From contig AP026074.1 in assembly GCA_024349765.1 (NCBI GenBank), positions 868,001 through 932,000 of the forward strand: a stretch of 64,000 nt of DNA, written 5' to 3'. Below, one piece after another: positions 9,955 through 19,273 of the stretch. Under the pieces are notes generated by a model. It saw only the letters and a list, made by a program, of their open reading frames with translations, had not been told where the DNA came from and did not search any database. Position 1 is the first letter of the stretch, and every line of letters begins with the position of its first letter. A program made the translations under genes and the position numbers. The DNA comes from Streptomyces nigrescens. GTDB taxonomy: Bacteria > Actinomycetota > Actinomycetes > Streptomycetales > Streptomycetaceae.

Positions 9955-10854
9955 ATGGCATCCCAGAGCGCGCACAGCGAGGGCGCCGAGCTGGGCCGCT
10001 ACCTGCGCGCCCGCCGCACCCAGACCAGCCCCGAACACGCCGGCCTCACCGTCGGCGCCGGCATCCGCCGCACCCCCGGCCTGCGCCGCGAGGAGCTGGC
10101 CACCCTCGCCGGCATCAGCATCGACTACTACGTGCGCCTGGAACGCGGCAAGGAGACCCGCCCCAGCCCCGCCGTCCTGGACTCCCTCGCCCGCGCCCTG
10201 AACATGGACGACCAGGAACACCAGCACCTGCGCGAGCTCGCCGCCCGCGCCGCCCGCTACGCCCCCGAACCGCCCCCGGCCCCCAGCCGCACCGTACGCC
10301 CCCACCTGAAACTGCTGCTGGAGTCACTGCGGCCGAACCCCGCCTACGTCATCAGCCGCAGCATGGACATGCTGGCCTGGAACCCCGGCGGCCTCGCCCT
10401 GTACGCGGGCCTGGAGGACTGGCCGGCCACACACCGCAACCTCGCCCGCTACCTCTTCCTCCACCCGGCCGCGCGGGACCTCTTCGGCGACTGGGACCGC
10501 CAGATCACCGGCTGCGTCGCCCGGCTGCGCGCCGTCGCCGGCACCGCCCCCGACGCCCCCGACCTGACCAACCTCGTCGGTGAACTCCTCCTCAAGAGCC
10601 CCGACTTCGCCCGACTGTGGGAGCGCTACGAGGTCACCGGCCGCAAGCCCGCGCAGAAGACCTTCCACCACCCCCGCGTCGGCACAGTCACGCTCACCTC
10701 CCAGTCCATGCACCTGGAAGGCACCCCCGGCCAGCGCATCGGCGTCTACACCGCCGAACCCGGCACCCCCGACCACGACGCCATGATCCTCCTCGACATG
10801 ACCACACCCACGCCGACCCCGCAGGACGCACACGCACACCACAAGCAGCCGTGA
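9955..10854 (+). CDS. XRE-family regulator with MmyB-like ligand-binding domain
   Basis: 299 residues from the ATG at 9955. An N-terminal helix-turn-helix (LRREELATLAGISIDYYVRLERGKETRPSPAVLDSLARAL) is followed by the MmyB-type domain (RPNPAYVISRSMDMLAWNPGGLALY ... LFLHPAARDLFGDWDRQ ... FHHPRVGTVTLTSQSMHLEG). Such regulators, very numerous in Streptomyces, typically control a divergent dehydrogenase or reductase gene; their ligand is thought to be a hydrophobic molecule such as a fatty acid. The divergent neighbour here is the aldo/keto reductase at 8759-9736. A longer frame runs upstream to 9751, but this start gives the normal family N-terminus. Confidence 0.92.
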   Translation: MASQSAHSEGAELGRYLRARRTQTSPEHAGLTVGAGIRRTPGLRREELATLAGISIDYYVRLERGKETRPSPAVLDSLARALNMDDQEHQHLRELAARAARYAPEPPPAPSRTVRPHLKLLLESLRPNPAYVISRSMDMLAWNPGGLALYAGLEDWPATHRNLARYLFLHPAARDLFGDWDRQITGCVARLRAVAGTAPDAPDLTNLVGELLLKSPDFARLWERYEVTGRKPAQKTFHHPRVGTVTLTSQSMHLEGTPGQRIGVYTAEPGTPDHDAMILLDMTTPTPTPQDAHAHHKQP

Positions 10855-11119
10855 CCACTCATCGGCTTCCGCGGCGTCAGGACAAGGCACCTCACCCCAC
10901 CCGGCAGACCACGTTGGCGCGTGATCTGCCGCAGGCCGGCGCCCATCAAAACGGGCTCACGCTCCGTCGCACCCACAGCCCCGGCACCACATCTCCGTGC
11001 GATGAGGCATGCCCTCACAAAAACGCTCTGTCCGCAGTTCCGTGAATCCCCAGGTCAGGGGCGGGAACGAGGGATCGTTTCGGCAGGGTGTTTCCTGCCA
11101 TGGCGAGCAAGACGGTCGA

Positions 11120-11667
11120 GGATGCGCCCGCTTCACTTAGGGCTCAGGGCCAGTCAGCGGCGCTCAGGTGTTCCAGGAGATCCGGGCGCGCTGTTACCGG
11201 GCAGCCGCCAGGTCGTCCGCAAGCGTCTCGCCGCTCTGCGGGCGGGCACTGCCGAACCGATCCGGGCCGACATCTCCAGCCCGCGCAAGATCACCGCGTG
11301 GATCATGCGGCCTCGTGAGACGCCCACCGACAGTCCCAACGATCGACTGCTTCAGGTCCGACGTGCCTGTCCGGACATCACGCGGGCCTGCGCCGTCGCC
11401 CGCGGGTTCGCCGACCTGGTACGCCACCAGCGCGGATACCTGCTGTTGGAGTGGATCCGCCAGGCCGAGCAGGACGCGCCGAGACCGATGAAGGGCTTCG
11501 CCGGCTTCCTCCGCCAGGACCTCGAAGCCGTCACCGCCGGACTCACCCTGCCGTGGAGTTCCGCGGTGGTCGAAGGCCACGTGAACCGGGTGAAAACGTT
11601 CAAGCGAGCCATGTATGGCCGGGCGTCGTTCGGACTCCTGCGGGCCCGGATCCTCACCCAGCTATGA
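11120..11667 (+). pseudogene. ISL3-family transposase, C-terminal fragment
   Basis: The frame encodes the last 150 or so residues of an ISL3/IS1165-type transposase: KITAWIMRPRETPTD, VRRACPDITRACAVARGFADLVR, APRPMKGFAGFLRQDLEAVTAGL and the C-terminal signature PWSSAVVEGHVNRVKTFKRAMYGRASFGLLRARIL. The N-terminal zinc finger, helix-turn-helix and most of the DDE domain are absent, so this is a relic. The preceding 250 bases after the MmyB-type gene hold no recognisable gene. Confidence 0.8.
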
Positions 11668-11740
11668 CCTTCACCAATCGCCGAAGAGCGGTTTCCTGGT
11701 TTTCGTGCAGGCCTGAGTCACGCCGTGGCTGGTGGGCTCG

Positions 11741-13327
11741 TCACTGACGGCTGATCGCCCGTGAGATGCCAGTCGTGACGGTCGTGGCGAGGATCCAGCC
11801 GGCAGCGGTCAGCCCGTAGGCGAGCCATTGTTCAATGCCTCGTGGTGCGAAAGCCGACTCCTGCCCGAAGGTGATGATGGGGACCAGCAGGTCGAGCGTG
11901 TAGAAGACCGCGTTGAACGCAGGTGCCTTTCCGGCTTCGAGCGGTGCGGGGGGATGCACGCCGAAGAAGATCGCACCGCAGGCGAGCAGAGCCATGAGCC
12001 ACAGGCCGGCGCGCACAGGCCGGTAGCCGTAGCCGACGGTCGCGTCCTGGATGTACCCCCAGGCGCCGCTGTGCGGGGGGAGCGTAGCGCGCCGATGGCG
12101 CTGTTTGGCCAGCAACACGGTGCGTGCTTCGTCCTCGTGCCCGATCCGTCGGTACGCGCCTGCGAGCTGCTCGTACGGCTGCGGGAGGTAGCCGTCGGTG
12201 CCGCGCCGGAGCCAGTCGAGGCGTTCAGAGGCCGCCAGGGGGTGTGCGAGGGCGTCGTAGGTGGCCTCGGCTAGCCGGAGGCGAGCCGGCCAGGTGTCCG
12301 GGGTGTCGTACAGGGTGCCCAGCTGAGCATTGCGTGCGTCGACGGTGCCGTCGATCGGTCGCTGGGTTCGCAGATCGGTCTCCCGGGCCTGGACGAGCCG
12401 CAGCGACAAGGCGGTGCCGTCGGGATGTGCGAGCGTGGCATCGCGGAGGCTGAGCTGCGTACCGATGTGGCTGCCGTCGAGTTTGATGCCGCCCACGACG
12501 GCGAGGCCCTGGCCGAGGTCGAAATTGCGGGCGACGCTGACATCGATGGCCTCCAGCGCGACGTCGTCGGCGTTGTTCAGCAGGGCGCCGCAGAAACCGA
12601 TTGCTGCCGAGACCGTGGCACCGGACAGGATGATTCGCCCCTCGGCCCTGAAGTTTGGGTGGAAGGTGAAGTCCTCGGTGATCTGGACGTGGTAGGCGTC
12701 CAGTGCGTGGCCGCCGGGGTTGCTCAGGGAGGCACCCTCCAGGTCGAACTCCCCGTCGATGGAGCCACCGGATATGCGGAAACCTCCCTGGACAGCCAGG
12801 TTGGTGCACAGCGTGTCACCGCTGATGGCCACATGGACCGCGGATATCGCCTCGGATTCGGGTGCCGTGATCACAGCGTCGCGGAGGTCCAGATCGCCGT
12901 TGATCTGAGCGCGGTTCAGTACCAGGGGGCCGGTCAGGTGGCAGCGGGACAGTACCAGTCGGCCGTCGACCTGGGCCGTGTCGGCAGCGAGACCTGGCAG
13001 AAAGCTTCCCGAGAGGGCCAATTCGCGGATCCTGGCGCCCTGGAGTAGCGGCACCTCCTCGAAGCGGCAATCTGCCAGAACGACCGGCACGGCAACCTCG
13101 GCGAATCTCAGATCCAGGCCGCCCGTGATGCGGGCACCGGTCAGACGCAGTGCTGGGCGGTCGCCCGGGGCGGGATCGGCGCCGGCGCCCAGCAACAGCG
13201 CCGCGATGACGTCGGCCCGTACTGCGGATTGCGCCGATGACGTGCCGTCGCGGACATCGACGGCAGTGCCCTGCGCGAAGGAGTCCCACAGCTGACGTTC
13301 AACAGCATCGAGTTCATCGAGATGCAT
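11741..13327 (-). CDS. beta-helix repeat membrane protein (paralogue A)
   Basis: 528 residues. The first 330 consist of degenerate repeats of about 20-25 residues around patterns such as LRLTGARITGGLDL, LVLNRAQINGDLDLRDA and SIDGEFDLEGASL, suggesting a right-handed beta-helix related to bactofilin or pentapeptide folds. Then comes a conserved linker (YLPQPYEQLAGAYRRIGHEDEARTVLLAKQRHRR) and a C-terminal membrane part with helices around AGLWLMALLACGAIFFGV, FYTLDLLVPIITFG and GLTAAGWILATTVTT. Streptomyces homologues are usually labelled membrane-associated oxidoreductase, but no oxidoreductase motif is visible. A second copy, paralogue B, lies at 35542-37098 in the same orientation. Confidence 0.75.
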   Translation of the reverse strand: MHLDELDAVERQLWDSFAQGTAVDVRDGTSSAQSAVRADVIAALLLGAGADPAPGDRPALRLTGARITGGLDLRFAEVAVPVVLADCRFEEVPLLQGARIRELALSGSFLPGLAADTAQVDGRLVLSRCHLTGPLVLNRAQINGDLDLRDAVITAPESEAISAVHVAISGDTLCTNLAVQGGFRISGGSIDGEFDLEGASLSNPGGHALDAYHVQITEDFTFHPNFRAEGRIILSGATVSAAIGFCGALLNNADDVALEAIDVSVARNFDLGQGLAVVGGIKLDGSHIGTQLSLRDATLAHPDGTALSLRLVQARETDLRTQRPIDGTVDARNAQLGTLYDTPDTWPARLRLAEATYDALAHPLAASERLDWLRRGTDGYLPQPYEQLAGAYRRIGHEDEARTVLLAKQRHRRATLPPHSGAWGYIQDATVGYGYRPVRAGLWLMALLACGAIFFGVHPPAPLEAGKAPAFNAVFYTLDLLVPIITFGQESAFAPRGIEQWLAYGLTAAGWILATTVTTGISRAISRQ

Positions 13328-13500
13328 GACCGGTGATCATCCCGGTGTGGCCTTCCCAGGACAAGACCTCAACCCCGATCTCGCGGACGGGGCGCAGCCA
13401 TGGGCACGCCGGCGCGGGGTACGACCCTTTCACGCAGCCGCGGTCAGAGCCCACAAAAGACCACGTCGTCTCACCTTGAACGGGCCTGCCCCTCAAAACC

Positions 13501-13569
13501 GCCTCCATCACGTCGCCTTCGGCTCACCGCCTCCGTCACGTCGCCTTCGGCTCACCGCTTCGGCTCACC
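13501..13569. repeat. 28-base tandem repeat with partial third unit
   Basis: Two copies of a 28-base unit differing at one base (GCCTCCRTCACGTCGCCTTC then GGCTCACC) occupy 13501-13528 and 13529-13556, followed by a partial unit to 13569. There is no spacer, so this is not a CRISPR. It lies 42 bases from the left end of the IS5 element, in the gap between that element and paralogue A; the rest of the gap (13328-13610) holds no gene. Confidence 0.8.
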
Positions 13570-13624
13570 GCCTTCGGGGCCGGGTACAACGGAAGTCCTC
13601 CACCCAGCCCTAAGACGGTGTCCT

Positions 13625-14469
13625 ATGTGGCGGAGGTTCGTTGGGCTGAATATGGGGCGGGGTACGTGGGATTGGATTGTTCCGGAGGGGTTGTGGGAGA
13701 TCGCGAGGCCGCTGATCCCTCCTTCGAAGGTGCGTCCGCAGGGTGGCGGCACGCAGGACACGCCTGATGAGACGCTGTTCGCCGCGATCATCTACGTGCT
13801 GGTCAGTGGTTGCGCCTGGCGTTCATTGCCGCCGTGCTTCGGCATCTCCAAGTCGACTGCTCACCGCCGGTTTCTGATCTGGTCGCGGGCTGGGGTGTGG
13901 GGTCGGCTGCATGAGGCGGTCCTGCACCGGCTGGACGACGCCGGCCTCATCGACGTGAGCCGCGTCGTACTGGATTCCGCTCACGTCAGGGCCAAAAAGG
14001 GGGCGAACACACAGGTCCGAGCCCCGTGGACCGAGGTAAACCGGGTTCCAAGATGCACGTCCTGTCGGACACGAACGGACTGCCCCTGGTCGTCGGCCTC
14101 TCCGCAGCCAACACCCACGACAGCGAAGGATTGAAGCCAATGGTCGAGGGTCACCAAACGAGACACGACCCCCACCGCGGCCGGCACTTCAAACCCCAAC
14201 GACTCCACGCAGACAAGGCGTATGACGTCCCTCACCTGCGTCAATGGCTCCGCGGCAAGCGGATCGGCGTCCGCATCGCCCGCAAGGGCATCGAGTCAAG
14301 CAAGCGATTGGGACGGCGTCGCTGGGTGATCGAACGCACCATCTCCTGGCTCTCGGGCTACCGCAGACTCAGCCCACGATACGAACGAGACCCCCGCAAC
14401 TACCTGGCCTTTCTCGGACTCGCTGCAGCCCTCTGCTGCTACAAACGCCTGATCCGCCTCACCACATAG
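13625..14469 (+). CDS. IS5-family transposase made by -1 frameshifting
   Basis: The first frame encodes the N-terminal domain and first catalytic Asp (IVPEGLWEIARPLIPPSKVRPQ ... VSGCAWRSLPPCFGISKSTAHRRF ... RVVLDSAHVRAKKG). At A5G5 (13994-14003) a -1 slip joins it to the second frame: GGEHTGPSPVDRGKPGSKMHVLSDTNGLPL, HADKAYDVPHLRQWLRGK and RRRWVIERTISWLSGYRRLSPRYERD, which holds the other acidic residues. No stops or indels are seen in the fused product, so this copy may be active. ATG codons at 13625 and 13651 are both possible starts. Confidence 0.85.
13994..14003 (+). promoter_or_regulatory. -1 ribosomal frameshift site of the IS5-family transposase
   Basis: The run AAAAAGGGGG lies exactly where the two transposase frames must be joined (RAKKG to GEHTGP). 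Programmed -1 frameshifting at A-runs is the known expression strategy of two-ORF IS elements. A sequencing error is less likely because a similar run occurs at the same place in two other IS5-type copies in the window. Confidence 0.7.
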
Positions 14470-14481
14470 GACACCGTCTTA

Positions 14482-14757
14482 ATAGAAGTCCGCCACCCCT
14501 GGCTCCTTCTTGCCGTCCTCGAGCGCCTTGCGCAGAGCTCGGTACACCGGCGCCAGCTGCGCTGGCCCGACGTGTCTGGCTCCGGACATTGCAACGTTCC
14601 AGTCTGGGACCGCTGCTGGCTGGACTGCGCGCCAGTGCTCCTCAGCCAAGGTGCGGCGCTGAGTGAACCGTACTGGGGGCCACCCGCAAGCCACGCGCTC
14701 AGTTCTGGCCGCCATCTCCCGCGTGACCACCGGCAAACTCGCCATGAGCGCCTCGCA
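14482..14757 (-). pseudogene. truncated gene of unknown function cut by the IS
   Basis: A minus-strand frame reads REMAARTERVACGWPP, LAEEHWRAVQPAAVPDWN, GPAQLAPVYRALRKALEDGKKEPGVADFY and stops at the tip of the IS5-family element. The RALRKALEDGKKEPGVADFY stretch resembles the linker before the membrane part of pentapeptide-type channel proteins in Streptomyces (from memory; not checked). Both ends are missing: upstream it merges with the acyl-CoA oxidase-like relic, which runs the other way. Confidence 0.35.
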
Positions 14758-14782
14758 ATCGGCGCCGAGCAGCCTTGGCGAT

Positions 14783-15530
14783 AACCGGCTGCTACGCCCA
14801 CCACCGCTACAACACCGGTAGCCCCGCCCCAGTGCCCATCGCCGCACGCCTCATCGCTCACCTGGCCACTACCTATGCGATGACTTTCCTGCACCGCCAG
14901 ACCTTCTATGCCATCTGCGATGACCACGACCGCCAGCACATCGAACGTACCGTCGCTCTGACCAGAACATTCACCACCTGGCAGGCCTGCGACATCGTCA
15001 CCGAAGCCCGCGAACGCTGCGGCGCACACGCCATGTTCCCCTACAACGGAATCGCCGGCCTCGCACCCGCGCTCGACGGAGCGATCACCGCGGAAGGCGA
15101 CAACCTCCCGATCCGGTGAAGGCAGCTGCCGAGATGCTGTTCGACCGCAAACTACCGGTCGACGCCACCCCACTTCAGACCTGGGAGGAATCGACAATCC
15201 CCTGAGCCAGCTACGCCACCTGCTCACCGTGGCCGAGGACCTTGCAGCCCGCCGCGCCCGGAGCCGCTTCAGCGCGAACCGAAAGGAGGCATCTCAGGGG
15301 GCTGGCACGGTGGAACAATGCCAGTCTGCCCGCCACCGAGGCCGCGAGCCTGCACACCGCTGGCCGAGCCGCCACCTTCCTCGTCGTTATCGACTCCCGT
15401 GGGTCATCAAGAACGTCACTCGTCCCGCCTGTCTGGATGAGACATCTGACCCGGTGAACCGCCTCATGGCCATCCCTGATGTCACCGCCTCGAAGGAATT
15501 GACATCACTACGAGACAAGCTCACCTCCAT
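14783..15530 (+). pseudogene. acyl-CoA oxidase/dehydrogenase-like gene remnant
   Basis: Three plus-strand frames together resemble the C-terminal half of an acyl-CoA oxidase, the flavoenzyme that introduces the alpha-beta double bond in acyl-CoAs. Segments in order are CDDHDRQHIERTVALTRTFTTWQA, ERCGAHAMFPYNGIAGLAPALDGAITAEGDNL, then in another frame VKAAAEMLF, then HLLTVAEDLAARRARSRF, then ARWNNASLPATEAASLHTAGRA. At least three frame changes and a missing N-terminus show a dead gene. The next stretch to 15.63 kb is featureless. Confidence 0.65.
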
Positions 15531-15639
15531 GGGCCACTGATCTCCCGCAACTGCCGCCGTCGTCCACCCATTCTGGTCGTCCCGCGGGCCTGCTTGTGGT
15601 GACTGGCGTCCGGTGGTCGTACGCGGCGAGGGTGGGGTA

Positions 15640-15935
15640 GAGGGTGGACCGGCCGACGCTCGCGGAGCTCACCGCCCTGGGCAAGCCCGCGGCCTTCGTG
15701 CCCCTGGCCTTCTCAGCGGGGAATGAGCAGGCGCACAACGCCAAGCACTTTGAGGACGCTGGCGCCGCCATTGCCCTCACCAGTGACGTCACCGCGGTCC
15801 GCCCGCAGGACGCGCTCGGCCCGCTGCTCGCCGACCCGGAGCGGCGCCCGGGGATGGCCCAGGCGCGCCCCGGGCGCATGGTCGGCCGGACGCGGCGGAC
15901 CGGCTTGTGGACGTGCCCTGCACCACGTCAGGTGC
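15640..15935 (+). pseudogene. MurG-like glycosyltransferase C-terminal remnant
   Basis: The frame PTLAELTALGKPAAFVPLAFSAGNEQAHNAKHFEDAGAAIALTSDVTA ... LGPLLADPERRPGMAQAR matches the nucleotide-sugar-binding end of MurG-type GT28 enzymes, which transfer GlcNAc to lipid I. A frameshift follows, after which another frame continues HGRPDAADRLVDVPC as expected for the family end. The N-terminal domain is absent. It runs toward the minus-strand sigma/IclR-like gene. Confidence 0.65.
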
Positions 15936-16064
15936 TCTTCCCTACACAAGTGGTGTTGGAGGCGTGCCTTTTGAAGATGTATCTCCCATGTGGTGGGTGT
16001 TGGGTTCGGCAAGGGCCCCGTGTCTCCCGCCCGGGTTGGTGGTGTGGGGGTGGGTGGGGGGTGT

Positions 16065-18202
16065 TCAGTGTGGGGTGGTGTGTATCTGGGGTAGGGCGCG
16101 GGCTGTATCGGTGAGGGCGAGTTGGGCAGTTTCTTTCGCAGTGGTGGTGTGGGGTGGTCGGTGCTTGGTTGGGGTTTCGTTGGTGAGGAGGAAGGCCAGG
16201 AGGAGTCCTGCGGAGCGTTCGCTGAGCTTGTGGGCGGTGGGCAGGAGTCGGTGGCGTTGTCCCGCCGGCAGCGATAGGGCGACGCATGAGGCATGCCTGG
16301 GGATGCCGAGGGGGAAGGCCGCGCAAGACCTCCTCGCGCGAGTACTCCAGCAGGTCGAATTGGGCGGCGCAGGGTCCGTGTCCGTCGAGTGCTTCGAACA
16401 GGGCGTGGGGGTTGGTGATGGTGCGCTCGGTCAAGGGGAGTGTAGGTGCTGACGTAGACAGCTGCCCCGAGCTGATCCCGCAGACCGGCCAGGGTCTGCT
16501 GTAGCAACTGGGTGCGTTGTTGGGGGTGATGGGTCATTTTCATCAAGGGTCCGGGTAGGTGGGCACCGGCGACGGTGCAGATGAGCTGCTGGCCACGCAG
16601 CCAGTCCACAAGCCTGGCCACCGCGGCGTGCGGAAGGCCGCTGCGGCCGGTCAGATCACGGGTGGTGATCCCGTCTGCCGCGTCGACGAGATAGAGAATG
16701 TCCAGCGCTCGGATTGCGGCTTTCCACTGCCCGGGTGTGTCGGCCTGCGCAGGGGTGCTGCGGGCCATGTCGGTCAACACCGCCGGCCGCAGAGCATCAG
16801 CACACCACCACGCGTCCCGCCCGCCGGTGTTGCCCGCTGGAGCAGTGGGGGAGACCCCGGGGTGTTCGGGCGCCAAGGGGAAGAGCAGGCCGTCCCCGTG
16901 ATGCGCGGCGCCGGACAGACTCGTGGACTGGGGCCGTTCGGCTGCATGGCCCTCGGCCACTGCCCGGGAAGGGCGACGGTGGAGCCACCGTGGGCGGGCG
17001 GCGAAGTTGAGTCGGGGGGCGGGTACCAGGACAAGACGGTCAGTACCCGATGCCGGTGTTCCCTGCGAACCATCGCGTGTTGGTGGTTCATCGGCCCCAG
17101 CCCCAGCCTCCTGCGGTAGCAGCGGAAGACCCAAACTTTCCCGGACTTCGTCGATGAACTGGGGGTCCTCGATGTCCGCAGGCGTGAGGTGAGCGAGGGT
17201 TTGGGCAGAGGTGGTTGCCTCGAGCAGTATGTGGGCGTCGCCGTGCCCGTGGCGCGCAGCCTCCGCAACCAGGTACCGCACGTCCTCCCGAGCTTCTTCA
17301 CTCCCTGCGCGCGCCGCGAGAGCGGCCATCCGGAAGAGTGCACCGGGATGGCCGGCCTCGGCGGCAGCGCCCAGCCACTCAGTGGCCGGCGAGAGTTCGC
17401 CACGACCCAGGGCCTTCGACCCCAGCCGATACAGCGAGTTGGCGTGCGCTCGCTCTTCCAATGTCAGCGCGTAGTGCTGTGTCAGGGGTCCGAAGTCTCC
17501 GCGCGGCCGGTCCCAAGGGTCGGGTGGTCCGGCCAGTTGGGTCAGCAGTTGCGCGAGCTGGGTGGGGACCACCGGCTCCGGGCGCCCCGCCGCCCTGCCG
17601 CGGTGGTCGTCGTACCTGCTCACATCCCTCACCTGTCCCTCTTGGCGTGCTGTGGCTTCTTGCGATGCCTCCCGAATATGCCCAGCAAGGCTGACTCTTA
17701 GATCCGTAATTGCCTTATTTCGCAGGTTAGATAGGCGATAGATGGATATGCCCAGTACTGTTGCGATCTCCATATCGCTCAGCCCCTGGCTCTGCAGGTC
17801 CACCACCTGGCGCCGCAGGCTCCCCGGCATCTCCTCGATAGCCGGGATCACCAACTCCTCAAGCACCGCCTGGCCTGCATCCGCCAACGCCCACCGTTCC
17901 GCGACGGCTTCCAGTGCTTCACCATCCATCAGCACCAGCCGCCGCCTGCCTCGCTGTTGTGCACGGCACCAGTCCACAGCGAGATTGCGCGCCGCCCGCC
18001 GCAGATACGCCCTCACATTCGTCTCCGTCGCCAGTTCCCCCTCCGCGGCCTTGTGGCCCACCGCCAGATAGGCCTCCTGCGCCAGGTCCTGGCATGCGGC
18101 CAGCGACAGCCCGGAAAAGGTCCGGTGCAGCCAGCGCGGCTCCGTTTCCATGAAGACCGGGTAGTAATCGAGCAGTCTTTGCCCCACGTCGTGCAGCGTC
18201 AC
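16065..18202 (-). pseudogene. sigma-factor / SEL1 / IclR-like fusion regulator, C-terminus damaged
   Basis: N-terminal 200 residues form an ECF-type sigma-factor module (region 2 around FSGLSLAACQDLAQEAYLAVG and ETNVRAYLRRAARNLAVDWCRAQQRGRR; region 4 around LQSQGLSDMEIATVLGISIYRLSNLRNKA). Next are SEL1-like repeats (LYRLGSKALGRGELSPATEWLGAAAEAGHPGALFRMAALA), a long linker and an IclR-type winged helix (WKAAIRALDILYLVDAADGITTRDLTGRSGLPHAAVARLVDWLRGQ). The IclR effector domain is broken: after AAVYVSTYT the sequence jumps frame to TERTITNPHALFEALDG ... FDLLEYSREEV, then again to AFPLGIPRHASCVALSLPAGQRH ... HKLSERSAGLLLAF, ending at 16065. Compared with intact Streptomyces relatives (from memory) about 50 residues seem deleted at the first break. 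GTG 18202 overlaps the upstream stop as GTGA. Confidence 0.7.
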
Positions 18203-18528
18203 GGCTTCCCTCGAGAGGCTGCTGTCGCCTCCCACGGCCCTGGCCCCCCTCCCGCCGCTGAATCGTCCACGCAGGGGTCGGCGCCGACCGCGATGCGGAC
18301 CGATACGGGCGCCTGGGCGGCGACCTCCAACCGCACGACTGCACAAACATGTGCAGCACCGCGACACGGGCCGTCGCAGTCTTGCGGATCCTGGTCGCCC
18401 TCGTTGGCTTGACGAAGCCTTCCTCCGCTAGGACTGCGCTCCCCAAACAGGCGCACCAGGGTGCCCAGCGCGTGGACCGCGCTCACGGCGACCGGGAGAT
18501 ATTCGGTCAACTCCAAAGCCGGAGTCAT
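18199..18528 (-). CDS. small protein coupled to the sigma/IclR-like gene
   Basis: 109 residues; I do not recognise the family. It begins TPALELTEYLPVAVSAVHALGTLVRLFGERSP, a mildly hydrophobic helix-rich start, and has a Cys cluster (DCDGPCRGAAHVCAVVRLEVAA). GGAGAG lies 8 bases before the ATG at 18528, and its stop overlaps the GTG of the sigma/IclR-like gene (GTGA), so the two are translationally coupled. It may be a partner or modulator of that regulator; this is inference from the coupling only. Confidence 0.6.
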   Translation of the reverse strand: MTPALELTEYLPVAVSAVHALGTLVRLFGERSPSGGRLRQANEGDQDPQDCDGPCRGAAHVCAVVRLEVAAQAPVSVRIAVGADPCVDDSAAGGGPGPWEATAASRGKP

Positions 18529-18759
18529 GTAGTGGCTCTCCATACATCGGACAGGGACGCGAAGTACGTCCTCGCCTCCCTGACGGATCCTGAGAGCCAC
18601 TTCTCCCTCCGGTCCCCTTCAGTTCACCCGAGGGAGTGAATGCGCGCTGTGCGTCGTGCAGCCAGCGGCCGCTTCATGTCACGGCCTGTGGGGGCTCCAC
18701 ATCAGGCCAAGCCTCGTACGAGGAAGGGATCTCGCATGGAGCCGTGACGTTGGATTCAG

Positions 18760-18911
18760 CAGTCCCCTTCGTCTGCGTGGAGAGGACCCTGGCGACCCTC
18801 GGTGCCGCCGGCTGGGGAGGTCGTTCAGCTCCGCTCACGCGGAGAGCGCGCCGGCTCGATTCAGATCACCACCCGTATCGCCGGTTCACCTCCGCTCACG
18901 CGGAGAGCCCC
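18760..18911 (-). CRISPR. small second CRISPR array, type I-E-like repeat, degenerate
   Basis: Two 29-base repeats at 18822-18850 and 18883-18911 share an identical core CTCCGCTCACGCGGAGAGC and are separated by a 32-base spacer (61-base period, as in type I-E). A further degenerate copy of the core lies at 18767-18784, about 62 bases earlier. On the minus strand the repeat reads GCTCTCCGCGTGAGCGGAG then GTGAACC, the same stem-loop design as Streptomyces I-E repeats but a different sequence from the 19.06-19.27 kb array. With only two clear units, the array is either a relic or a minimal array. Confidence 0.6.
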
Positions 18912-19061
18912 CTTCGCCACCTGCGATGTAGGAGCGCTTCGCTGGGGCTGGTTGGATGCTGCAGTCGTCGACGCCGGAGGCGCGCGGAAAAACGACCGGG
19001 CTGAGCTTCACACCAAGGGTTGCCAAGCACCCATCGTCATTTGCGACTCACTTCCCCCCGC

Positions 19062-19273
19062 GGAACTACCCCCGCAGGTGCGGGGACGACGCGAAGAAGG
19101 CTGTGCTGGAGACCTACACCAAGGAACTACCCCCGCGGGTGCGGGGACGACCGCAGCTTCGCGGCGTCGAGGGTGCCGGCCGCGGAACTACCCCCGCGGG
19201 TGCGGGGACGACGAGCCGGCGAGCTCGTCGAGGACCTGCAACACCGAACTACCCCCGCGGGTGCGGGGACGAC
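19062..19273 (-). CRISPR. type I-E CRISPR array, 4 repeats and 3 spacers
   Basis: Four 29-base repeats at 19062-19090, 19123-19151, 19184-19212 and 19245-19273 with three spacers of exactly 32 bases. On the minus strand the repeat reads GTCGTCCCCGCACCCGCGG then GGGTAGTTCC, a typical actinobacterial I-E repeat with a GC-rich hairpin. Repeat 1 has one stem change (CGCAGG for CGCGGG) and repeat 4 has its outermost base changed. By analogy with other I-E arrays, transcription should run on the minus strand with the leader to the right, but no leader can be proved. cas3 follows on the plus strand. Confidence 0.95.

Larger units (their letters stand above)
13611..14481. mobile_element. IS5-family insertion sequence (apparently intact)
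   Basis: Perfect 20-base terminal inverted repeats (TAAGACGGTGTCC followed by TATGTGG) at 13611-13630 and 14462-14481. The outermost TA on each side may be the target duplication. The element carries a two-frame transposase on the plus strand with a classic slippery run. On the right it abuts a truncated minus-strand frame ending GVADFY, so it probably interrupted or deleted part of an older gene. Confidence 0.88.

Noticed and set aside
13501-13569. CRISPR-like repeat near the IS5 element
   Set aside because: The units are directly tandem with no spacers.
15713-16064. Continuation of the sigma/IclR-like frame to 15713
   Set aside because: After the frameshift the product is Pro/Thr/His-rich antisense noise; the true C-terminal frame ends at 16065.
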